A DNA stretch of 64,000 bases from an uncultured Clostridia bacterium. GTDB taxonomy: Bacteria; Bacillota; Clostridia; JAAYHZ01. Position 1 is the stretch's first letter, and every line of letters starts with the position of its first letter. Both the position numbers and the translations under genes were made by a program. The stretch spans positions 11,629 through 75,628 of the forward strand of contig CALCRE010000047.1 of NCBI GenBank assembly GCA_937894465.1. Reading direction: 5' to 3'. Below are positions 17,517-25,711 of this stretch, one piece after another. The notes under the pieces were generated by a model. That model was not told the origin of the DNA, did not search any database, and saw only the letters and a list, made by a program, of their open reading frames with translations.

Positions 17517-18059
17517 TTATTTCAATAAATAACAGCTGGTATAGGTAATGGTTTTCGTCCCATAATAGTAGGGTAGATCGGACAACTCACACACTTTGCT
17601 GACCCATAAGCCGTATGCTTCCATGGATGAAATGGATTTGTCCGGAAAACGGCAAGGTTGGTTTGGATAAGAGCATTCTTCGCATAGGGTACATGTACCG
17701 GCACCCATAGGTAATACGTCGGGAAATTGCTCCTTCAATTGATCTACAAGGGTAGCAAAGTTTTGCTTATGTCGTTCACCGGTTTCAGATATGGTTTCGT
17801 AATCAAAATCATCCTCTAAATTTCCGGTTGTTTGAACCAAAATGCCATATGAATACTTGGATGCTTCTTCTGTAGCATCTTCAATGCTTCCACATGCAGG
17901 AGGACAACGCCAGTTCTTGTTGTAACTTCGGCAAAGGTTCGCATTGCACATATCTCTTACCTCGGGCATAAAAACCAGAGCTTTCGTGTTAAGCTTGCCG
18001 GCATGAGTAAAACCGTAATCTATTGCTTGTTGAATCAATTCTTCCGTATTGTATATCAT
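17517..18059 (-). CDS. DUF2284 domain protein, predicted metal-binding
   Basis: This 180-residue cytoplasmic protein has the cysteine pattern of DUF2284: CNANLCRSYNKNWRCPPACG near residues 38-57 and GTCTLCEECSYPNQPCRFP near 120-138. The cysteines probably bind an iron-sulfur cluster or zinc. The function of the family is unknown. ATG at 18059 is preceded on the reverse strand by GGTGAGGA. It converges with the Phd-Uma2 gene, with only 10 bp between the two stop codons and no obvious terminator there. Confidence 0.82.
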   Translation of the reverse strand: MIYNTEELIQQAIDYGFTHAGKLNTKALVFMPEVRDMCNANLCRSYNKNWRCPPACGSIEDATEEASKYSYGILVQTTGNLEDDFDYETISETGERHKQNFATLVDQLKEQFPDVLPMGAGTCTLCEECSYPNQPCRFPDKSISSMEAYGLWVSKVCELSDLPYYYGTKTITYTSCYLLK

Positions 18060-18244
18060 TTTTTCCTCACCTATATTTTCTTCATTGATTTTACATAGTA
18101 AAATATAAGTTTAGCATGGCACCTACTCTCGGTCAATGAAAGAATCCGTCATTCTTTTCATCATCTTGTGTTTTTTTTATGTGTCCTAAGTTTATATAAC
18201 CCGGCCGGGAGAAGGAAATTATTAAATATGTTAACGGAGGAAAA

Positions 18245-18625
18245 ATAAAGCATAGAAGAAATTTGCTCGTCAACTTGGAAAGCTTTTTACCGTTTTGTTT
18301 ATTATAAAGTCCAAAATCGGTGGCGTTGTCAGTAGAGGAGAGTGAACAAAAAAGTGTAGACGGTGGACATTCACCATGGAGGTTGGATCCGGTGTATGTT
18401 GCTCAAGCGTTTGTCAGCCTAGAAATTTCTCCGGAAGGAACCGAAGGTGATTATCCGGTCAAATATGAGGAATTAAAACTTATCAAAAGTACCGGTACGG
18501 ATGCCATTGTGGAAGTTACGGCAGAGGTCACACCGGTTAGTAAAGTGTATCTAAAAAGGTTGATCAGGCAAGATAGTACAGGAATATGGACAGTGGTCGG
18601 GTATGATCCTGCACGTGAAAATTAA
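18245..18625 (+). pseudogene. Decayed gene encoding a C-terminal fragment of an unknown Firmicutes protein
   Basis: An open frame from GTG 18320 to 18625 encodes about 101 residues (SPWRLDPVYVAQAF... VYLKRLIRQDSTGIWTVVGYDPA). It looks like the C-terminal domain of a small exported protein rather than a complete gene. GTG 18320 has no ribosome binding site. A strong site (AACGGAGG, 18233-18240) lies 80 bp further up and is followed by ATA, not ATG, at 18245. From there a short frame, KHRRNLLV..., resembling the start of a signal peptide, runs into a stop. A lost start codon plus an internal deletion or frameshift is the simplest reading. Confidence 0.5.
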
Positions 18626-18690
18626 AGTTTTTACAAGCTAAATTTTTTCAGTAAAAGTAACAACGAAGCGTGATTGTAAAAAGATATAAA

Positions 18691-18755
18691 ATTAATGTAA
18701 ATTATGCTTGGATTGATAAAGGATTTATAAAATTTTTACATTAATATTGTATAAT
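18691..18755. promoter_or_regulatory. 11-bp inverted repeat and -10-like box upstream of the DUF998 gene
   Basis: ATTAATGTAAA (18691-18701) and TTTACATTAAT (18735-18745) form a perfect inverted repeat separated by 33 bp. A TATAAT box follows at 18750-18755, but no good -35 hexamer stands 16-18 bp upstream. The arrangement could be a looped operator or the binding site of an activator. The surroundings are AT-rich, so chance is possible, though an 11-bp perfect match this close to a promoter is notable. Confidence 0.4.
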
Positions 18756-18808
18756 GGAGATGTAAAACAAAATGTTATTATAAACAATTTTTAATTTGAG
18801 GAGTTTTT

Positions 18809-19453
18809 ATGAGCAGAATAGCAAAAGTTCTGATTCCCTTAGGAATGGTCGGTGTGGTTTTCTACTTTATACATACTTTTTTGGGAAACATTTTATGGAC
18901 TGAGTATGACCCTCTAAGGATGGATATAAGCTCTCTTACTGCAGACGGAGCCCCGAATGCGCCTCTTTTAAAAATATTTACCCTCATGTATGGCATATGT
19001 ATGGTTTTAATGGCAGCAGGCTTGGTTCTTCATGCATTCAATAAGTACAATCGTCTGTTAAAAGTAGGTTTTGTCATTCTATTGATCATGCAACTTACCC
19101 CAATTATTGGATATGGATTGTTTCCTTTGACAGGCGATAAGACCGAAATGAACTTCCAAAATATGATGCATTACATGGTGACAGTGATTGTTGTATTCAC
19201 CACAATTGCTTCTTCTTTTACGATTGCAAGGGGATTATCAAAACAAGAAAGCACCAAAAGAATGGGTAAGATAGCTTTGTTTTTTGCCATCACCATCACT
19301 GTTTTTGGCATGCTGAATCCTATTTCCATGGGTTTGGATTTAAACCTGCTAGGTTTGACGGAGCGGTTGGTCATTTATACAATCCAAACCTTTTTGTTTG
19401 TACTGTCCTTCTATCATACATTTTATTATGAGAAAGCAGAGGTGGTTTCATAA
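18809..19453 (+). CDS. DUF998 family membrane protein
   Basis: The 214-residue protein has six predicted membrane helices and the layout of DUF998: a first helix followed by an extracytoplasmic loop (WTEYDPLRMDISSLTADGAPNA), then paired helices with the motif LFPLTGD between them. Family function is unknown. Start ATG 18809 follows GAGGAG. Its TAA stop (19451-19453) overlaps the ATG of the following frame at 19453, which implies that the two once formed an operon. Confidence 0.82.
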   Translation: MSRIAKVLIPLGMVGVVFYFIHTFLGNILWTEYDPLRMDISSLTADGAPNAPLLKIFTLMYGICMVLMAAGLVLHAFNKYNRLLKVGFVILLIMQLTPIIGYGLFPLTGDKTEMNFQNMMHYMVTVIVVFTTIASSFTIARGLSKQESTKRMGKIALFFAITITVFGMLNPISMGLDLNLLGLTERLVIYTIQTFLFVLSFYHTFYYEKAEVVS

Positions 19454-19829
19454 TGTTGATTGAAAAGACGATAGATGATTTTTCAGATGAAATACTTCTT
19501 TTTGTGTATGGAACATTGATGAAGAAAACCGACATGGTAGCTCTTATCTTGAAAATGCCGAGTTTTTATGTGAATGCACATTAAAGGATTATGCGTTATA
19601 TGATATTGGGCCGTATCCTTGGATCATAATAGATGATTGTTCAAAAGTTTTGGGAGAATTATATAAGATCTCAGATGATATGCTCCCTGAAATAGACGGA
19701 TATGAAGGGGAAGGAACTTTGTACAGTAGGACAAAAGTACAAGTGTATGATCAAAACAATAACCTATATAACCCATTTGTTTATGTGTATAATAAAAGTG
19801 TTATGAGTAAGATGAGAATAGACAATTAA
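19453..19829 (+). pseudogene. Frameshifted gamma-glutamylcyclotransferase-like (AIG2/GGCT) gene
   Basis: The first frame opens at ATG 19453 with the GGCT signature FVYGTLMKK, then becomes nonsense near 19530 and stops at 19582. A second frame, two bases out of step, carries HGSSYLENAEFLCE, then DYALYDIGPYPW and VLGELYKI and stops at 19829. Together they reconstruct a full GGCT domain of about 125 residues, so one base has been lost (or two gained) near 19525-19533. Intact relatives have a Glu acting as general acid/base in the substrate pocket and release 5-oxoproline from gamma-glutamyl amines. A sequencing error is the alternative explanation. Confidence 0.75.
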
Positions 19830-20141
19830 GGAGAAGCCGTATCGATTACCCATCCGATCTTATTTGCCAACCACAGTAGCAGATGGGGGCGTAAAGGCGT
19901 TGCGTTTCTTGATACCCAAAGAGAAGGAGAAAGTTTCGGGAAGTTGTACTTGATCACCAAAGAACAACTTGAGGAAATACATGTGCAAGAAGGCCCGGGG
20001 GATCGTCGGTATAATAAGGTCATACCAATTGGTTCCGAATAAGATATACCAATTGAAACTATCACTCATATGCCCCGGTACTTGCAGTCTTGACGAATCG
20101 ATGGTAGATGTTTATTTGTTAAGATCTCAATTAGAAAAATG
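19830..20141 (+). pseudogene. Remnant of a second GGCT-like gene
   Basis: Fragments of a protein are spread over at least three frames: EKPYRLP, then ILFANHSSRWGRKGVAFLD and GKLYLITKEQLEEIHVQEG (ending in a stop at about 20043), then IPIETITHMP, then SLDESMVDVYLLRSQLEK ending at 20141. The FANHSSRWG / GVAFLD / LYLIT-EQ pattern is typical of a longer AIG2-like cyclotransferase family. The N-terminal third is absent. It abuts the frameshifted GGCT gene, so two related genes have decayed side by side. Confidence 0.55.
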
Positions 20142-20157
20142 ATAACAGGAGGCTATA

Positions 20158-20808
20158 ATGGCAGCATTTGATTATAAAAAAGTATACAAGAATCTGTATG
20201 TTCCGAAAACACAAACAAGTCTTGTAGATGTACCTAAAATGCGCTTTGTGATGGTAGATGGAGAAGGGGATCCGAACACTTCAGAATCATATAAAACAGC
20301 GGTGGAGGTTTTATATGGTTTGTCTTATACTATTAAAATGAGCAAAAAGGGTACTGATGTGCCTGAAGGCTATTTTGATTATGTGGTACCTCCTTTAGAA
20401 GGCTTGTGGCGGTTTCAAGGTGATGCCTATTATGATAAAGCCATTGGTAAGAAGGATCAATTTATTTGGACCATGATGATCCGTCAACCGGAATTTGTCA
20501 CACAAAATGTCTTTGAGTGGGCAAAAGCCAAACTGTCCGTGAATAAGCCGGAATTAGAACCATCCATTGCTCGGCTGGAGGATTTTACAGAAGGCTTGTG
20601 CGCTCAAATTATGCACATCGGCTCTTATGACGATGAGCCGCCTACGATTGCTGCATTAGAGGCATTTATAAAAGAAAAGGGATACCGGACGCAAATGTTA
20701 GGATACAGGCAGCATCACGAAATTTACCTGGGCGATCCCCGTAAGACGGCCCCGGAGAAGCTAAAGACCGTAATACGTCACCCTATTGCTCCTGTAATCA
20801 CTCAATGA
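20158..20808 (+). CDS. GyrI-like small-molecule-binding domain protein
   Basis: This 216-residue soluble protein matches the SOUL/GyrI-like family: an N-terminal FDYKKVYKNLYVPK segment, FVMVDGEGDPN, VPPLEGLW, and a C-terminal part with AQIMHIGSYDDEPPTI and YRQHHEIYLGDPRK. Family members bind or hydrolyse small hydrophobic compounds and are often fused to MerR-type regulators, but this one has no DNA-binding domain. ATG 20158 has AGGAGG upstream. It is followed 10 bp later by the M50-like gene. Confidence 0.82.
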   Translation: MAAFDYKKVYKNLYVPKTQTSLVDVPKMRFVMVDGEGDPNTSESYKTAVEVLYGLSYTIKMSKKGTDVPEGYFDYVVPPLEGLWRFQGDAYYDKAIGKKDQFIWTMMIRQPEFVTQNVFEWAKAKLSVNKPELEPSIARLEDFTEGLCAQIMHIGSYDDEPPTIAALEAFIKEKGYRTQMLGYRQHHEIYLGDPRKTAPEKLKTVIRHPIAPVITQ

Positions 20809-20818
20809 AAGGGAAACC

Positions 20819-21775
20819 ATGAAAACAAAAAAGAATCAAACACCACCGAGGTGGAAAAAAGTCGCTCCGATACTCATCTTATTTGTTCTGCTTTTTTTAT
20901 TAGGCTATCTTTTACCTATGTTAGTGGATCCCATCTTTTCGGTAGGAGAGATGGATCCGGGTGAGTTAGTTTTTATGCTTGCAGGAATATTGATTACAGT
21001 GTATGTCGCTACTGTTATACATATCATATTGCATGAAGCCGGTCATTTGATTTTTGGAAGGCTGACCGGATATCAATTTTCATCCTTTCGAATCGGTAGC
21101 TTTATGTGGGTAAAACAAGAAGGCAAGATCAAATTTCGGAAGATGTCCATCGCCGGAACAGGTGGACAATGCTTGATGGTGCCACCTCGGATGAAGAAAG
21201 GAAAAATACCTTTTGTGCTCTATAATTTAGGAGGCGTCATTGTAAATATGATCGTTGCAGCACTGTTTGTCGCTTTGTTTTTCATTACACGAAGTTTACC
21301 GATTCTATCAACTTTCTTTTTTATCATGGCTGGTATGGGTGTTCTGTTAGCTGCCTTCAATGGTATTCCCATGCAATTCAATACCATTACAAATGACGGT
21401 CACAATGCGATTTCCCTTGGAAAGGATCCCCAAGCGTTGCGTTCTTTTTGGATTCAAATGAAGATAAACGAACAAGTGGTTAAGGGGAAACGTCTAAAGG
21501 AAATGCCGGAGGAATGGTTTGTCATTCCAAATGCTGAAGCAATGAAAAACAGTATGGTAGCGGCTATTGGTGTGTTTGCTTGCAATGGAATGATGGATTT
21601 AATGGAAATTGAGAAAGCAGACAAGCAAATGGCGGAGCTTTTGAAAATGGACACCGGTATGGTTGGGGTTCATCGTAAATTACTTATTGCAGATCGGATC
21701 TATTGTATTTTGACCATCGAAGGCCACCTGGAGAATATAGATGACTTACTAGATAAGGAACAAAAAAATTTATGA
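20819..21775 (+). CDS. M50 family metallopeptidase-like membrane protein (N-terminal part)
   Basis: The 318-residue product has an N-terminal membrane helix (about 16-35), a second hydrophobic segment (51-70) running into the zinc motif HEAGH at 72-76, and further helices near 140-185. This is the core of a site-2-protease-like (M50) enzyme that cuts within membranes. The reading frame stops at 21775, just after an A7 run (21761-21767 region). The sequence after the stop, one base back, continues with KYMKSFPSILRTQY, which looks like the natural C-terminus of this family. Thus the intact product may be about 385 residues made through a -1 frameshift, or the gene is broken. Confidence 0.8.
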   Translation: MKTKKNQTPPRWKKVAPILILFVLLFLLGYLLPMLVDPIFSVGEMDPGELVFMLAGILITVYVATVIHIILHEAGHLIFGRLTGYQFSSFRIGSFMWVKQEGKIKFRKMSIAGTGGQCLMVPPRMKKGKIPFVLYNLGGVIVNMIVAALFVALFFITRSLPILSTFFFIMAGMGVLLAAFNGIPMQFNTITNDGHNAISLGKDPQALRSFWIQMKINEQVVKGKRLKEMPEEWFVIPNAEAMKNSMVAAIGVFACNGMMDLMEIEKADKQMAELLKMDTGMVGVHRKLLIADRIYCILTIEGHLENIDDLLDKEQKNL

Positions 21776-21975
21776 AGTATATGAAAAGCTTTCCATCCAT
21801 ACTGCGCACACAATATGCTATTGCTTTATTGTCTGAAAACGATTCAACCAAAGCGGAAAGCTACAAGGATGAATTTGAAAGGATAGCAAAAACATATCCT
21901 CATAAAGGTGATGTGGAAGCTGATCGGGAACTGATGGCCCATGCATTGGAAACATATCATCGTAAGAAAAGTTGA
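21772..21975 (+). CDS. C-terminal extension of the M50-like protein in the -1 frame (or small coupled protein)
   Basis: A 67-residue frame starts at ATG 21772 and overlaps the upstream TGA in an ATGA arrangement. It encodes SFPSILRTQYAIALLSENDSTKA... TYPHKGDVEADRELM, a helical segment that looks like a TPR-type tail rather than an independent gene, and has no ribosome binding site of its own. It may be reached by -1 slippage on the A-rich run before the stop, by termination-reinitiation at ATGA, or it may reflect a mutation. Functional status is therefore open. Confidence 0.55.
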   Translation: MKYMKSFPSILRTQYAIALLSENDSTKAESYKDEFERIAKTYPHKGDVEADRELMAHALETYHRKKS

Positions 21976-22031
21976 GAACCCGGGTTAGATAACAGTAGAA
22001 TAAATAATCTTTAAAAATTAATAATAAGGTA

Positions 22032-22061
22032 TTTACAATAGTGTATGACGTACAGTATAAT
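22032..22061 (+). promoter_or_regulatory. Predicted promoter of the padR-HAAS operon
   Basis: TTTACA (22032-22037) and TATAAT (22056-22061) are 18 bp apart and end 18 bp before the PadR start codon. The sequence between them contains TGTA-N5-TACA (22042-22054), a possible PadR-type half-site pair. The 5' leader would be very short. Autoregulation is inferred from family habit. Confidence 0.5.
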
Positions 22062-22079
22062 AATCACGAGGTGATGATC

Positions 22080-22436
22080 ATGGATTCGGTTGGAGAAATA
22101 CTTGGCTCTCTAGCGGTGGAATTGAAAAGAGGTACATTGGTCCTTACAGTTCTAAGCCAGCTCATTACAAAAGAATATGGGTATTCCTTGGTACAAAAAT
22201 TGGAAGAGAAAAAAGTTCCGATTGAAGCGGGTACACTGTATCCTTTACTACGAAGGTTGGAAAAACAAGGCCTTCTTCAAAGTGAATGGGATACCGGTGA
22301 AAGCAGACCGCGTAAATTTTATGTTCTAAGTGAAAAAGGGAAAGACGTATATATACAATTGAAAGATGAATGGAGAACCATATCAAAACAAATGGAAATT
22401 TTGTTGAGGGAGGAAGAGAAAAATGAACCTGATTGA
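22080..22436 (+). CDS. PadR family transcriptional regulator
   Basis: The 118-residue protein carries the PadR winged helix: KRGTLVLTVLSQL, YGYSLVQKLEE, GTLYPLLRRLEKQGLL and RKFYVLSEKGK. I placed the start at ATG 22080, 4 nt after GAGGTGATG; the frame is open upstream to GTG 22041 but that start lacks support. Its last 14 bases overlap the HAAS-domain membrane protein gene. In Bacillota, PadR-HAAS pairs form two-gene sensory operons in which the membrane protein is the presumed signal receiver and the regulator represses the operon. Confidence 0.92.
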   Translation: MDSVGEILGSLAVELKRGTLVLTVLSQLITKEYGYSLVQKLEEKKVPIEAGTLYPLLRRLEKQGLLQSEWDTGESRPRKFYVLSEKGKDVYIQLKDEWRTISKQMEILLREEEKNEPD

Positions 22437-23442
22437 ACGCTATATCGATACTGTAAAAAAGTATTTGCCGGAAGAGATTCGGGAGGATGTAGGGCTGGAG
22501 TTAAATGCCAACATTATGGATATGTTGCCTGAAAATTACACGGAGGATGATGTGTTTCAGGTGTTAACCGAGTTGGGCAGCCCAAAAAATTTAGCGGATG
22601 AGTATAATACCAAGAAAAAGTATTTGATCGGTCCCGCGTACTATGATAAATACATTTCGTTGTTAAAAAGTGTTATTGCCATATGTGCAGCAGTGGCTTT
22701 AGGGATCACATTGATCGAATGGATACTCAAAGCGCCAGCTGACTGGTATGAAGCAGGAGTAGTTGCTAACCTGATTGCCGAGTTAATTTCATCCGCTTTT
22801 GTCGGAGCGATGCAAGGCGCCTTTTGGGTGACTATTGTTTTTATCATACTTGAAAGAACCGGAGTGGAAATAGGATTCACCCCTTTTAAGAATAAAGTCT
22901 GGACACCAGATGATCTGCCGGCTATTTCAGATGACAAGAATAAGATTTCTCGTGGAGAGACAATCTTTAGTATGGTGATGACCATTGTTTTTACAGCCTT
23001 GCTGTACTTCCGTCCTGAAGTCATTGCAATGTATGTTAAAGGTGATAATGGTATACCCACTGTAACAACGTTGCTTAATATAGAGAGACTTCAAATCTAT
23101 ATTCCTGCCATCATCATTGTTGCACTGATCCAATTAGGGATATTCATATGGAAGTTTATAGCCGAACACCGCAACTTGCTTATGGCAATCACGGAAGCGG
23201 CATATAATATAGCGTTTATTGTGCTGATGGTTGTAATGTTGGCAGATCAAGGGCTGATCAACAATGAGTTTATTACAACACTTGCAAGTATAATGAAAAC
23301 AACTGTCGATACTGCTTCGACGTGGGTTGAAACAGGCAAAAAAGTTTTTGGTGCATTTGTTGTGATCGTATGTGTTTGGGACATTGCTGAAACATTAATA
23401 CGGACTTTGAAAAGTCCAAAAGGTTCAGGGAATATGAAGTAG
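22423..23442 (+). CDS. HAAS (DUF1700-like) domain membrane protein
   Basis: The 339-residue product begins with a helical HAAS-type signalling domain (MNLIERYIDTVKKYLPEEIREDV... LTELGSPKNLADEY, residues 1-64). Some six or seven membrane helices follow between about 78 and 330. The gene overlaps the PadR regulator by 14 bp, so translation is coupled. Such proteins are proposed to sense a membrane or extracytoplasmic cue and modulate the PadR partner. Ligand and targets are unknown. Confidence 0.85.
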   Translation: MNLIERYIDTVKKYLPEEIREDVGLELNANIMDMLPENYTEDDVFQVLTELGSPKNLADEYNTKKKYLIGPAYYDKYISLLKSVIAICAAVALGITLIEWILKAPADWYEAGVVANLIAELISSAFVGAMQGAFWVTIVFIILERTGVEIGFTPFKNKVWTPDDLPAISDDKNKISRGETIFSMVMTIVFTALLYFRPEVIAMYVKGDNGIPTVTTLLNIERLQIYIPAIIIVALIQLGIFIWKFIAEHRNLLMAITEAAYNIAFIVLMVVMLADQGLINNEFITTLASIMKTTVDTASTWVETGKKVFGAFVVIVCVWDIAETLIRTLKSPKGSGNMK

Positions 23443-23531
23443 CCAATTAGGATTCAATAGACGGACGATTCTATGTGCTATATAATTAAATTAAGCTTTA
23501 AGTAAATAATTCTTGGAGGAGGTCTTACCTT

Positions 23532-24266
23532 ATGATTTACATCATCATCAGTTTGTTTTCTGTTTTTATGGGTTTGTCAGTTCATGTGTTTAAGTGGTAT
23601 TTTCTCATTTCAGGCTATAACACTATGCCAAAGGAGCAAAAGAAAAACGTTGACACAAAGGGCCTCGGACGTCTGATGGGAATCTACGGATATGCCAATG
23701 GAGCTGTATTTCTGGTGTTAGGGGTATTGGAACTTTTGGGTAAAAAGCAGCCGATGCTACCTGCGCTTATATTTTTCGCTGTGTCCACAATTTATTTACT
23801 GATCAAGGCTCAAAAATATGACGGGAATGTTCATAAAAAAGGAGGAAAAATGTTAAAAAGACAAGGTCAGAACCCCACTGTATCTGTTGTTGTCACCATT
23901 GTTACTATCATCTTTGTAGCTGTTCTTATGCTCTTTTCAGCTCAAGCAACCAAGGCGACTTTTTTGGACGAAGGAGTAAAAATACATGGTATGTATGGTG
24001 ATGTATATACATGGGAATCCATTGACGAAATTGAATTGATCGAGAAGTTGCCGACCATTGAAAGGCGTACCAACGGTTCTGCTGTCGGCTCATTTTTAAA
24101 AGGGCATTTTCGAACAACAGAAATGGGTTCGGTAAAACTGTTTGTCGATACAAAAATACCACCTTTTATATTTCTTAAAACACAAGAAGATATCATCATA
24201 TTTAATATGAGAACCCCTGAAGAAACACAAAATGTGTTTGAAGAGATTTTAAAGAGAAGTAGATAA
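23532..24266 (+). CDS. DUF3784-like membrane protein with C-terminal PH-like domain
   Basis: The 244-residue protein has membrane helices near 1-20, 52-70, 74-90 and 120-140. The first half has the DUF3784 pattern with SGYNTMPKEQKKNVDTKGL between the first helices. The part after residue 145 (FLDEGVKIHGMYGDVYTWESIDEIELIE) is a bacterial PH-like beta domain on the far side of the last helix. Start ATG 23532 follows GGAGGAGG. It lies 89 bp downstream of the HAAS gene and may be part of that regulon. Function unknown. Confidence 0.75.
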   Translation: MIYIIISLFSVFMGLSVHVFKWYFLISGYNTMPKEQKKNVDTKGLGRLMGIYGYANGAVFLVLGVLELLGKKQPMLPALIFFAVSTIYLLIKAQKYDGNVHKKGGKMLKRQGQNPTVSVVVTIVTIIFVAVLMLFSAQATKATFLDEGVKIHGMYGDVYTWESIDEIELIEKLPTIERRTNGSAVGSFLKGHFRTTEMGSVKLFVDTKIPPFIFLKTQEDIIIFNMRTPEETQNVFEEILKRSR

Positions 24267-24283
24267 GGAAGGAGAGATCTGCC

Positions 24284-25051
24284 ATGTCACAAGTAGAAGA
24301 AAAACTTGCCAAGTCATTAACGGCAGAATCTGTGGAGCTAATCCCTTTTCTGCCATATTTATTATGTGACTTATGGGAGCTAGGTTCCTCACCAACAGAT
24401 ATCATTTACTTAATAAAAAAACACATCAAGAAGCCGGAGCAAATGAAGGTTCTGGATTTGGCTTGTGGTAAAGGTGCTGTCAGTGTTCAGCTGGCAAAAC
24501 AAATCGGTTGTCAGGTAAAAGGCATTGATATCACTTTGGAATTTATAGAATTCGCCCGGAAAAAAGCAAAAGAGTTGGGTGTGGAATGTTTGTGTGAATT
24601 TCAGGTAGAGGATATCAATGAGTCTGTTAATATTGAAAAGAATTATGACTTGGTGATCCTTGGTTCCGTAGGAGATGTATTAGGAAATCCGGAAGAAACC
24701 ATTTTAAAGTTAAAGAACATTATAAATCCGGGAGGATGGATTATCATTGACGATGCCTATGGTAAGGATGGTGTTAACATCGATTATTATTCAAAGAATG
24801 AGTGGTGTGCTATATTTAATAAAACCAATGTTAAGCTGGTAGAGGAAGTATTTGTGAATGATGATGCATTGATTGACCTGAATCGGGAACAACAAGACTT
24901 TATTGTAAAAAGAGCAAAGGAACTAATAGAACAGTATCCGGAAAAAGCAAGTCTGTTTGAAAGCTATATACAAAGCCAGCAGGCTGAATGCGATGAATTG
25001 GAAAATCATATGACAGTTGTTACACTATTATTAAAAGCAATTGAAAAGTAA
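24284..25051 (+). CDS. Class I SAM-dependent methyltransferase
   Basis: The 255-residue soluble enzyme has motif I VLDLACGKGAV near residues 55-65, the acidic residue at the end of strand 2 (GIDITLEF), and motif post-I FQVEDINESV. A later NPGGWIIIDDAYG matches motif III of small-molecule methyltransferases. ATG 24284 follows GGAAGGAGAG. It lies 17 bp after the DUF3784-PH gene, so co-transcription is possible. The substrate cannot be named. Confidence 0.85.
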   Translation: MSQVEEKLAKSLTAESVELIPFLPYLLCDLWELGSSPTDIIYLIKKHIKKPEQMKVLDLACGKGAVSVQLAKQIGCQVKGIDITLEFIEFARKKAKELGVECLCEFQVEDINESVNIEKNYDLVILGSVGDVLGNPEETILKLKNIINPGGWIIIDDAYGKDGVNIDYYSKNEWCAIFNKTNVKLVEEVFVNDDALIDLNREQQDFIVKRAKELIEQYPEKASLFESYIQSQQAECDELENHMTVVTLLLKAIEK

Positions 25052-25153
25052 TTTTTAATTACTTTATTAAATTTCTTTTATATTAGCCGAATATCTTTAT
25101 TTATTCTCTGTCTATATAAGTGAAAGTGATCAATCTTAGACGAGGAGGAGATC

Positions 25154-25711
25154 ATGGAGGACCGGGAAATCATCAATCTGTACTGGTCGCGTAATGAAGC
25201 GGCGATCGGTCAGACCCATACAAAATATGGACGTTTACTACACAGCATATCCTATAACATACTGTCCAATCACGAAGACTCTCAAGAGTGTGTCAATGAC
25301 ACATACCAAAAAGCTTGGAATGCAATGCCACCCCAAAGGCCTGATTCCTTAACGGCTTTTTTAGGACGTATCGTGAGAAACCTGTCAATCAATTGTTGGC
25401 ATAAAGCTCGAGCACAAAAACGTTCTAATGGAGCCAAAGAGTTGCTTTTGGAATTAGCCGAATGTGTTCCTGATAAAAATAATGTGGAAAAGGTAATTGA
25501 AGCAAGGGAATTATCGGAATTTATCAGTGATTGGCTGTGCACTCTGTCACAGGAAAACCGTGTGTTGTTTCTACGTCGTTATTGGTATGGGGTTCCGCTG
25601 AAACGTCTGGCTCATGAATATGGAACGACTCCTAGTAAATTAGGGTCAAGGATGTACCGCTTAAGGCAGGATCTAAAAGCCACATTGGAAAAGGAAGGTG
25701 TGTCGATATGA
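25154..25711 (+). CDS. ECF-type RNA polymerase sigma factor
   Basis: The 185-residue protein has sigma region 2 (IINLYWSRNEAAIGQTHTKYG... SQECVNDTYQKAWNAMPP) and region 4 (LSQENRVLFLRRYWYGVPLKRLA with a helix-turn-helix to about 180). Start ATG 25154 has GAGGAGGAG upstream. Its stop overlaps the start of the serpin gene in ATGA (25708-25711), so the two proteins are translationally coupled. Regulation by its membrane-anchored partner is therefore likely. Confidence 0.92.
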   Translation: MEDREIINLYWSRNEAAIGQTHTKYGRLLHSISYNILSNHEDSQECVNDTYQKAWNAMPPQRPDSLTAFLGRIVRNLSINCWHKARAQKRSNGAKELLLELAECVPDKNNVEKVIEARELSEFISDWLCTLSQENRVLFLRRYWYGVPLKRLAHEYGTTPSKLGSRMYRLRQDLKATLEKEGVSI

